Shown: positions 57,412 through 64,000 of the stretch, in pieces
How the letters are laid out: each line of letters opens with the position of its first letter
How positions within the stretch are numbered: the stretch's first letter is position 1
Assembly: GCF_000214355.1 (NCBI RefSeq)
Contig: NC_015577.1
Location: 992,001-1,056,000 of the forward strand
Reading direction: 5' to 3'
Length of the DNA stretch: 64,000 nucleotides
Source of the DNA: Leadbettera azotonutricia ZAS-9
GTDB lineage: Bacteria > Spirochaetota > Spirochaetia > Treponematales > Breznakiellaceae
The notes under the pieces: generated by a model
Seen by the model: the letters and a program-made list of their open reading frames with translations, nothing else
Database searches by the model: none
What the model was told of the DNA's origin: nothing
Program-made: the position numbers and the translations under genes

Positions 57412-58944
57412 ATGGAAACAAAACCCCGCCATGTCGCGGTGCTGGAAATAGGTTCCACCGGGATCAGGCTTTTAGTTGCTGAAATATACGGGACAGGCGG
57501 CTGGAAGGTCCTCGACAGGGCAGGGAAGCCTGTGGCCCTGGGGAGGGATGTGTTCACCTCGGGCTGGGTTTCCCGGGAATCCTTTATGGAATGCCTTTCG
57601 GTGTTGAGGAATTTCAGGGAATTTCTCGCCGGCTGGGGCATTGCCGATGAAGATGTCCATGTGATTGCGACCAGCGCTCTCAGGGTGGCGCGGAACCGGG
57701 ATGTTTTTGTGGACAGGGTGCGGCAGGAGACGGGCTTCCGTTTGGCGATCGTCGAGGGCATCGAGGAAAACCGTCTCATGTACCTGGCGGTGCGGTTCGC
57801 GCTGAAAAGCGATTTCCCCCTTTTCTGGCGGGCCAATTCCATGATCCTCGAAATAGGCGGGGGCTCAACGGAAATCATGCTGCTCCGCAGGGGGCAGATG
57901 GTGGCGGCTCACAGCCTCAAGCTTGGGACTATATTGATTGGCCAGGCTTCGCGTTTTGGCTCGGCTGCTGTGCAGGGACGCTACCTTAATGAGAATATCC
58001 GCAATACTTCGACGCAGCTGAGTGCTGAGCTTGATCTCGCTTATGTTCGTACTTTTGTGATTGCAGGATCCGATGCGAGGATTGCGGCTGTCAATGCGGG
58101 CACAGAAGTTAACGAAAACTGCCGTGTGATTCCCCGGGAGACCTTTATCGACTTTGCCAAACGCATTCAGGCTTACACGGTCGAAGAATGCATGGAGAAA
58201 CTCCAGATAAGTTTTGCCGATGCCGAGGGCCTCATTCCGGGGATACTGGTGTACAAATTCCTCCTTGAGCAAACCGGGGCTGCCCAGGTGGTGGTGCCCT
58301 ATGTTTCCATCAGGGAGGGGCTGCTCATCGATCTTGCCCAAGGGGTGGATTCCTCTTTGCAGGAAGAGTTTTACTCCCAGATCACTGCTTCGGCGCTGAA
58401 TCTTGGCAGGAAGTACCATAACGACGAGGCCCATAGCCGCCATGTGGCAAAACTCTGTATGTCCCTTTTTGACGCATTGGTGAATGAGCACGGAATGGGG
58501 CGCCGTGAACGCATGATGCTTGAAACTGCCGCCCTGCTGCACGATATAGGTATGTTTATCAAGGCTTCGGGCCACCAGCTTCACGGCCAGTACATCGTGG
58601 CCAATTCGGAGATTTTCGGCCTTCCCCACGAGGAGCTTGCGATCATTGCCAATGTGATACGCTATCACCGGGGCGAGCCTCCTTCGTCTACGGATATTGA
58701 TTATTTGGCCCTTCAAAGGGAGGAACGCATTCTGGTATTGAAGATGGCTTCTCTCCTCAAGGTCGCGGACGCCCTGGATCGGGGACATTCCCAGCAAATC
58801 AAGGAAATCTCGGTGGAGAAAAAAACCGAGTCCGTGGTGCTGCACACAACCGGTAACAGGGATCTTTCCCTGGAGCACATTGGCCTTGAGGAAAAGGCGG
58901 GCTTGTTTCAGGAAGTATTCGGGTTTAAGGTGATATTGAGTTAA
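57412..58944 (+). CDS. Ppx/GppA-family phosphatase with C-terminal HD domain
   Basis: 510 residues. The N-terminal ASKHA domain has VLEIGSTGIRLL (first phosphate loop), ATSALRVARN, and EIGGGSTEIMLL; the C-terminal HD domain carries the metal residues in AHSRHVAKL and LLHDIGMF. Members cleave polyphosphate or the stringent nucleotide pppGpp. It is followed after 11 bases by ppk, so degradation and synthesis of polyphosphate are encoded together. The ATG has only a near-leaderless promoter upstream. Confidence 0.93.
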   Translation: METKPRHVAVLEIGSTGIRLLVAEIYGTGGWKVLDRAGKPVALGRDVFTSGWVSRESFMECLSVLRNFREFLAGWGIADEDVHVIATSALRVARNRDVFVDRVRQETGFRLAIVEGIEENRLMYLAVRFALKSDFPLFWRANSMILEIGGGSTEIMLLRRGQMVAAHSLKLGTILIGQASRFGSAAVQGRYLNENIRNTSTQLSAELDLAYVRTFVIAGSDARIAAVNAGTEVNENCRVIPRETFIDFAKRIQAYTVEECMEKLQISFADAEGLIPGILVYKFLLEQTGAAQVVVPYVSIREGLLIDLAQGVDSSLQEEFYSQITASALNLGRKYHNDEAHSRHVAKLCMSLFDALVNEHGMGRRERMMLETAALLHDIGMFIKASGHQLHGQYIVANSEIFGLPHEELAIIANVIRYHRGEPPSSTDIDYLALQREERILVLKMASLLKVADALDRGHSQQIKEISVEKKTESVVLHTTGNRDLSLEHIGLEEKAGLFQEVFGFKVILS

Positions 58945-58955
58945 GAGGCAGGGAG

Positions 58956-61082
58956 ATGGAAGCAGCAAGGTTTTTCAGCCGTGATTTATCATGGATAGAT
59001 TTTAACACAAGGGTACTCGAAGAAGGCTTAAGGCAGGATCTTCTGCCTCTGGAACGTTTCAAGTATTTTTCCATTGTTTCTTCCAATTTTGATGAATTTT
59101 TCATGGTCCGTGTGGCTGCCCTGAAGCGGGCAGAGAAAGCAGGCTCGCGTCCTGATCCTTCCGGCCTGAGCCCCGGGGAGCAATTAAAAATTGTGTCAGA
59201 AAAAGTGCGGGTTATTATACAGCGCCAGTATAGCGCATTAAAAGCGGAAGTGTTTCCCAGCCTTGCAAAAGGCGGCCTTTATCTTGTGCGTCCCTCTGAC
59301 TGGAATGATACGCAGAAATCCTACCTGGATTCGCTTTTTCAGAGGGAGATACTTCCCCTGCTCACGCCGCTCCGGGTGGAAGACGGGGAAAGCCTGCCGG
59401 CAATTGACAGCCTATGGCTTCATGCCGCGTTTCTGCTGGAGGGCGATGATGGAGATGAGAAAATTTCCATCATCAGGATACCTCCGGTTTTGGAGAGGAT
59501 TGTGTGGCTGCCGGAAGATGCGGCTTCCCCTGGCGAGGGCATAGGCGGAAAGGCTTCCTGGGCTCTGCTTGAGGATCTGGTGTTAAGCTGGGGTTCTAGT
59601 CTGTATCCTGGTTTTCAGGTTAAGGAAAGTTTCCTTTTTAAGATAAACAGGGATGCTGATTTTTCTGTTGATGAAAAACGGGACGAGGATTTTATCGAGG
59701 CCATGGAAGAGGTGCTTGAAGGCCGTGAGCGATCCATGGCAGTACGCATGGTTTTTTCTCCCGGGTCAATGCGGCTTAAGGATTATTTTGCAAAACGCCT
59801 CAACCTTTTAGAGCAGGATCTCTACGAAATTGACGGGCCCATAAATTTGGGAAGCCTTTACGATTTAGTCCTAGTCAGGGGTTTTGACAAACTTAGGGAA
59901 AAGCCCTGGAAGATCTATGCCCCCGCAGCCTTTCCCGAAGATGCTTCCATTTGGGACAGGATCAAAGCCGGAGACGTAGTGCTGCACTTTCCCTATCAAA
60001 GTTTTGATCCTGTAGTGCGTTTTTTCCTGGATGCAGCCCAGGACCCTCAGGTGATTTCCATTAAGACCGCCCTTTACCGCACCAGCGGCAATTCCCCTAT
60101 AGTGCGGGCTTTGGAACAGGCAAGCCTCGCAGGCAAGCATGTTACCGCAGTGGTGGAACTTAAAGCCCGTTTCGATGAAGAACGCAATATCTCCTGGGCC
60201 AACAGGCTCGAAAAGGCCGGGGTCATCGTAGTGTACGGTCTTGCAAGGCTCAAGGTACATGCAAAAGTTTCTGTGGTGATGCGCAGGGAAAACGAACGCA
60301 TCAGGCGTTATGTGCATCTTTCCACAGGGAATTATAACGACAAGACTGCAAGGTTTTACGAAGATATTTGCCTTTTCAGCGCCAGGGAAGATCTCGCCTA
60401 CGATGCAGGGCTGCTCTTCAATATGATCACCGGCTACTCCGAAGCCCAGGGCATGCGCAAGCTGGTGATCGCCCCCCTGGGCTTGAAGCGCAAACTTGTG
60501 GATCTCATTGACAGGGAAATCAGGAGATCAAGCCCCGAAGCTCCGGGCCGCATCATGGCAAAGATGAATGCCCTTGCTGACACAGATATTATCAATGCGC
60601 TTTACAGGGCTTCGCAGGCAGGAGTAAAAGTGCTGCTTAATGTGCGGGGTATCTGCATGCTGATTCCCGGAGTGCAGGACTTGTCGGAAAACATCAGGGT
60701 TGTAAGTGTGATAGATCATTACCTCGAACATTCGCGCATTGTGTATTTTGCCAATGGCGGCGCCGACGAACTTTACCTTTCCAGCGCCGACTGGATGCCC
60801 AGGAACCTGGAACGCCGGGTGGAACTCATGTTCCCCGTGCTGCAGGATGACAGCAAACGCCTGGTGCACCGGATTCTCGAAGGCTATTTTAAGGATAATT
60901 GCCAGGCATGGGAGCTCTGTTCTGACAGCAAGTGGACACGGCTCAAGCCCATCCCGGGCGACGAGCCCTTCCGGGTTCAAGCCGGGCTTTTGGCTCTGGC
61001 TGCTAATCAGGCTGAACAGACCGGAGATGCCCATGATGAATTTATTGTGAGAAGAAGCCAACCTAATTTGGAGGGAAAATAA
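58956..61082 (+). CDS. ppk: Polyphosphate kinase 1
   Basis: Makes polyphosphate from ATP. 708 residues with all PPK1 parts: N-terminal FSRDLSWIDFNTRVLEE, middle FFMVRVAALKR, and the two catalytic histidines His435 (LKVHAKVSVV, the autophosphorylated one) and His592 (LEHSRIVYF), at the same positions as in E. coli. YVHLSTGNYNDKTA is the family signature. GAGGCAGGGAG gives the ribosome site. It overlaps or abuts the next gene within 1 base (TTG start at 61084). Confidence 0.97.
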   Translation: MEAARFFSRDLSWIDFNTRVLEEGLRQDLLPLERFKYFSIVSSNFDEFFMVRVAALKRAEKAGSRPDPSGLSPGEQLKIVSEKVRVIIQRQYSALKAEVFPSLAKGGLYLVRPSDWNDTQKSYLDSLFQREILPLLTPLRVEDGESLPAIDSLWLHAAFLLEGDDGDEKISIIRIPPVLERIVWLPEDAASPGEGIGGKASWALLEDLVLSWGSSLYPGFQVKESFLFKINRDADFSVDEKRDEDFIEAMEEVLEGRERSMAVRMVFSPGSMRLKDYFAKRLNLLEQDLYEIDGPINLGSLYDLVLVRGFDKLREKPWKIYAPAAFPEDASIWDRIKAGDVVLHFPYQSFDPVVRFFLDAAQDPQVISIKTALYRTSGNSPIVRALEQASLAGKHVTAVVELKARFDEERNISWANRLEKAGVIVVYGLARLKVHAKVSVVMRRENERIRRYVHLSTGNYNDKTARFYEDICLFSAREDLAYDAGLLFNMITGYSEAQGMRKLVIAPLGLKRKLVDLIDREIRRSSPEAPGRIMAKMNALADTDIINALYRASQAGVKVLLNVRGICMLIPGVQDLSENIRVVSVIDHYLEHSRIVYFANGGADELYLSSADWMPRNLERRVELMFPVLQDDSKRLVHRILEGYFKDNCQAWELCSDSKWTRLKPIPGDEPFRVQAGLLALAANQAEQTGDAHDEFIVRRSQPNLEGK

Positions 61083-61083
61083 A

Positions 61084-62418
61084 TTGAAACGAATCATAAT
61101 GAAACCAGGGGAAGAACGCCGCATAACCCTGGGCCACCCCTGGGTCTATGACAACGAGGTTGCCCAGATCCTTACTGGCTTCGGCCCCCAGACTGCGCCG
61201 GCCAGCCTTGAGCCCGGTGAAATTGCCGATGTGGAAAGCGCGAACAAGAAGTACCTGGGCAGGGCCTTTGCAAACCCCAATTCCAAAATCATTGCCCGTA
61301 TCTACAGCCCCTCCAAAGATGGCGCGGACAAGGGATTTTTCAAACGCCGCATACGGGAAGCCCTGCTTCGGCGTGATGGCGCCAGGTGCCTTTACGATCT
61401 CCGCTGCGAGTCCGCACGGGTGCTCTTTGCCGAAGCTGACTTCCTTCCGGGCCTTATCATCGACCGCTTTGTGGGTTGGCCTCTGGAGGAGCTTGAAGCT
61501 GCTGTCCCGGATAGGCCCTTGAGCTTTGAAGCCGCCGAGGCTGCCCTGGGCCCGCCTCAATCCTGGCTCTCCGTGCAATTTCTTTCCTATGCTATAGACG
61601 CGCGGCGGGATCTTATCCTTGAAGCACTTGAGGAAACCCTGGGCGCACCCCTTTTGGTTGGCAGAGAAGCCCTGGGTGTGCCTGCGGGCATTGTCGAGCG
61701 ATCTGCCCAGGTACGGGAGCTTGAGGGCCTCCCCCTGAGGGAGGGTATTATCAAGGGCGCTTTCCCCCAGGGTGGAATCGCGATTTTTGAAAACGGCTTC
61801 CCCTTTGCGGTGCATTTGGAAGAGGGCCAAAAAACAGGCCATTACTTGGACCAGAGGGATAACCGCCGCCTCGCTGCTGCCTATGCCGCGAATGCCAAAG
61901 TTCTCGATGCCTGCGCCTATACTGGGGGCTTTGCCGTCCATGCCCTCAGGGCCGGCGCCGCCTCGGCGCTCTGCGTGGACGTTTCAGCTTCAGCCCTGGA
62001 AATAGCGAAAAAGAACGCCGCCCTCAATGGGGTAAGCGAAAAAATTGCTACCCTGGAGTCCGATGTTTTTGAGTATCTCAGGGGGGCCGAACACAGGAAA
62101 GAGCGTTTCGACCTCGTCATCCTCGATCCTCCGGCCTTCGCCAAAACCCACACATCCCTGAACGACGCCCTGAGGGGCTACAAAGAAATCAACCTCAGGG
62201 CCCTTGGGATACTTAATCACGGCGGCATACTGGTAAGCTGTTCCTGCAGCCACGCCCTGGACGAGGAAAGGTTCAGGCGGGTGATTGCTGAAGCCGCGGC
62301 GGATGCCGGGCGGCGGCTCATTGAACTGGATTTGAGGCGGCAGAGCCCGGATCATCCGATACTCGTTGGCTATGGGGAATCCCTCTACCTTAAAGCAGGC
62401 TTTTACCGGGTCATATAG
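61084..62418 (+). CDS. RlmI-like rRNA cytosine methyltransferase with PUA domain
   Basis: 444 residues. An N-terminal PUA-like domain (PGEERRITLGHPWVYDNEV, GEIADVESANKKYLGRAFANP) followed by a class I SAM methyltransferase: motif I DACAYTGGFAVHAL near residue 279, and the catalytic ILDPPAFAKTHT near 345. This is the RlmI (23S m5C) arrangement. The start TTG at 61084 is supported by GGAGGG 8 bases upstream; ATG 61099 is an alternative. The gene is third in the ppx-ppk run. Confidence 0.9.
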   Translation: MKRIIMKPGEERRITLGHPWVYDNEVAQILTGFGPQTAPASLEPGEIADVESANKKYLGRAFANPNSKIIARIYSPSKDGADKGFFKRRIREALLRRDGARCLYDLRCESARVLFAEADFLPGLIIDRFVGWPLEELEAAVPDRPLSFEAAEAALGPPQSWLSVQFLSYAIDARRDLILEALEETLGAPLLVGREALGVPAGIVERSAQVRELEGLPLREGIIKGAFPQGGIAIFENGFPFAVHLEEGQKTGHYLDQRDNRRLAAAYAANAKVLDACAYTGGFAVHALRAGAASALCVDVSASALEIAKKNAALNGVSEKIATLESDVFEYLRGAEHRKERFDLVILDPPAFAKTHTSLNDALRGYKEINLRALGILNHGGILVSCSCSHALDEERFRRVIAEAAADAGRRLIELDLRRQSPDHPILVGYGESLYLKAGFYRVI

Positions 62419-62421
62419 GGC

Positions 62422-62450
62422 TTGCACTATTCAACAGGCTTCGGCATAAT
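62422..62450 (+). promoter_or_regulatory. Candidate promoter of the antiporter gene
   Basis: TTGCAC (62422-62427), 17 bases, CATAAT (62445-62450), about 60 bases before the ATG, which itself has TTGGAGG. The direct repeat AGCTTTTCA lies between (from 62478). Confidence 0.4.
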
Positions 62451-62511
62451 ATTCCTATAAACGCGATAGTTTTCTAAGCTTTTCATAGCTTTTCAAGACA
62501 TTGGAGGATAT

Positions 62512-64000
62512 ATGCCGGAAACTGAATCGGTAACCGAGATTATGGCAATGCTGGCGCTGCAGCTGGGGATCATCCTTTTTGCGGTGCGTTTTTTTGGCCG
62601 CATGGTCAAACGTGTCGGGATTCCCCAGGTTTTAGGGGAGCTTTTGGCTGGGGTTGTCATCGGGCCTTATGCCCTGGGGGGCTTGCATTTCCCCGGGTTC
62701 CCCCAGGGTGTTTTCCCCCTTGGCGCAGGCACCTTGGCGGTGAGCACCGAGCTTTATGCTTTTGCTTCCATTGCTTCCATTATACTTCTTTTTGCATCGG
62801 GGCTTGAGACCGATATCGGCCTCTTCCTTCGCTACTCTCTGGCGGGGGGCGTTATAGGCATAGGGGGGGTGATTTTCTCCTTTGCCTTTGGGGATCTTGT
62901 GGGGGTGTTTTTCATCCCGGGGTCGACTTTTATGAGCCCCCAAAATCTCTTTTTAGGGATACTTTGTACTGCCACTTCTGTAGGCATTACCGCCCGGATA
63001 CTTTCGGATCAGAAGAAGATGGATTCCCCTGAGGGGGTGACCATTTTGGCCGCTGCGGTTTTCGATGACGTGCTGGGCATCATCGCCCTTGCTGTGGTGC
63101 TGGGCGTTGTGGCGGTTATCACAGGGCATGGGGTTGCGGGAGCCGATTCCCTGAACGGCCTCCTCATCCTTGCTATTGCAGGGAAGGCTTTTGGCATATG
63201 GCTTGGCTTTACCGCCCTTGGCCTTGTCTTCTCAAAACACATTGCCAATTTCTTAAAGATTTTTAAGCATAGTTACGATTTTTCGATTCTTGCCCTGGGT
63301 ATTGCATTGCTCCTGGCAGGGGTTTTCGAAAAACAGGGCCTGGCCATGATCATAGGCGCTTATATCGCAGGGCTTTCCCTTTCCAAGACCGAAATTGCCC
63401 CGGTGATCCAGGAAAGGATACATGGGCTTTATGAATTCTTCGTTCCTGTCTTTTTTGCCGTCATGGGCATGATGGTAAATGTGAAAGAGATCATGGCGCC
63501 TCCGGTGCTGATCTTCGGCGCGCTTTATACTGTAGCAGCAATACTTTCAAAGGTCATAGGCTGCGGAGGACCCGCCCTGCTTCTTGGCTTTAACGGCAGG
63601 GGGGCGCTTCGCATAGGAACTGGAATGGTGCCCCGCGGCGAAGTAGCCCTCATTATAGCGGGCATTGGCCTGGCGTCGGGCATACTGGATCAGAAGATAT
63701 TCGGCGTTGTTATACTTATGACTTTGGTCACCACCCTTGCAGCTCCTCCTCTTTTAAGTGCAACTTTACGAATTCCCGGTACAGGAACCCGAAAGCCCGT
63801 CAAGGGGGACGAATCGGCTTCCACAACTTGGGAATTTATTTCCGATGAAATTGCAGATCTTGTTGTGGATACTCTTCTTAAGGATCTCAAAAACGAGGGT
63901 TTCTATGTTCAGATGTTGAATATAGATGAAGGACTCTCCCAGGCCCGTAAAGACGATATCTCCCTGTCTATAACGGAAGAAGAAAGCAATGTTACCATCG
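62512..64000 (+). CDS. CPA2-type cation:proton antiporter, partial (C-terminus beyond the right edge)
   Basis: At least 496 residues, about twelve membrane segments in a Kef/NapA-type plan. VGIPQVLGELLAGVVIGP, LLFASGLETDIG, ATSVGITARIL, and the ion-site AVFDDVLGIIAL (conserved Asp pair) are present, as is MVPRGEVALIIAGIGL. The cytoplasmic tail after about residue 425 continues past the window edge; it may contain a regulatory domain. The transported ion (Na+, K+) is not readable. Confidence 0.92.
   Translation, partial: MPETESVTEIMAMLALQLGIILFAVRFFGRMVKRVGIPQVLGELLAGVVIGPYALGGLHFPGFPQGVFPLGAGTLAVSTELYAFASIASIILLFASGLETDIGLFLRYSLAGGVIGIGGVIFSFAFGDLVGVFFIPGSTFMSPQNLFLGILCTATSVGITARILSDQKKMDSPEGVTILAAAVFDDVLGIIALAVVLGVVAVITGHGVAGADSLNGLLILAIAGKAFGIWLGFTALGLVFSKHIANFLKIFKHSYDFSILALGIALLLAGVFEKQGLAMIIGAYIAGLSLSKTEIAPVIQERIHGLYEFFVPVFFAVMGMMVNVKEIMAPPVLIFGALYTVAAILSKVIGCGGPALLLGFNGRGALRIGTGMVPRGEVALIIAGIGLASGILDQKIFGVVILMTLVTTLAAPPLLSATLRIPGTGTRKPVKGDESASTTWEFISDEIADLVVDTLLKDLKNEGFYVQMLNIDEGLSQARKDDISLSITEEESNVTI

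Noticed and set aside
61063-61941. 292-codon minus-strand frame opposite the RlmI-like gene
   Set aside because: The plus-strand methyltransferase has complete SAM and PUA blocks; the shadow has no motif or ribosome site.

Overview
The window looks like chromosomal DNA from an anaerobic, sugar-fermenting spirochaete of the Treponema type, possibly a gut treponeme. I infer this from pyruvate:ferredoxin oxidoreductase, formyl-tetrahydrofolate synthetase, a ROO/FprA-type flavoprotein, many glycan and sugar genes (GH38, GH31, GH63-like, nagBA, rhaBA), a CHASE2-type sensor and several treponeme-style lipoproteins. No rRNA or tRNA gene was seen, so the assignment rests on gene content only.

Layout. 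1-10.0 kb: a GH38 alpha-mannosidase running off the left edge, a UroD/MtaA-family protein, a HIT protein overlapping or abutting a hybrid histidine kinase, mnmG, a GH31 glycosidase and a MATE exporter. 10.0-14.9 kb: mnmE, a PAP2 phosphatase and two overlapping lipoprotein genes, all on the minus strand. 14.9-22.4 kb: alr-fhs (overlapping), clpP with an unusual basic tail, pth, a serine hydrolase, a sugar isomerase/epimerase-like protein and mazG. 22.4-28.8 kb: a spirochaetal hypothetical, nifJ and a divergent iron-type alcohol dehydrogenase. 28.8-30.4 kb: an accessory patch with a ParE/Phd toxin-antitoxin pair lying between two copies of a repeated unit, one intact (with an XRE gene) and one decayed. 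30.4-38.5 kb: a lipoprotein, a CHASE2 protein with a degenerate cyclase domain, an NlpC/P60-like protein, nagBA, a frameshifted FprA and a CheY. 38.5-46.7 kb: dus, a 2-hydroxyacid dehydrogenase, adk, a ZIP transporter, a small hypothetical, rhaBA and a TraB-family membrane protein. 46.7-54.8 kb: TPR proteins, a pseudo-caspase-like lipoprotein and a GatB-asparaginase fusion. 54.9-64 kb: a GH63/trehalase-like glycosidase, a SNF2 helicase relic, ppx-HD/ppk1/rlmI-like and a cation:proton antiporter cut by the right edge.

How they work together. Host or plant glycans are trimmed (GH38, GH31, GH63-like) and amino sugars and rhamnose enter central metabolism (nagBA, rhaBA). Pyruvate is oxidised to acetyl-CoA by PFOR, and reductant can leave through the alcohol dehydrogenase. 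Formate enters the one-carbon pool through Fhs. MnmE and MnmG act together on the tRNA wobble uridine although they are separated by a glycosidase and a transporter.

Most unusual items: (1) a single polypeptide joining a diverged GatB to an asparaginase domain, with key residues altered in both halves; (2) a recurring promoter geometry in which the -10 box lies only 6-9 bases before the start codon and no Shine-Dalgarno is present, predicting leaderless mRNAs for up to nine genes; (3) an FprA gene broken by one base in an A5 run at which a -1 slip would restore the family sequence exactly; (4) a lipoprotein resembling caspase-family proteins but lacking the catalytic motif; (5) a ClpP with an intact triad and a histone-like lysine/alanine/proline tail; (6) the duplicated and half-deleted unit around the toxin-antitoxin pair.
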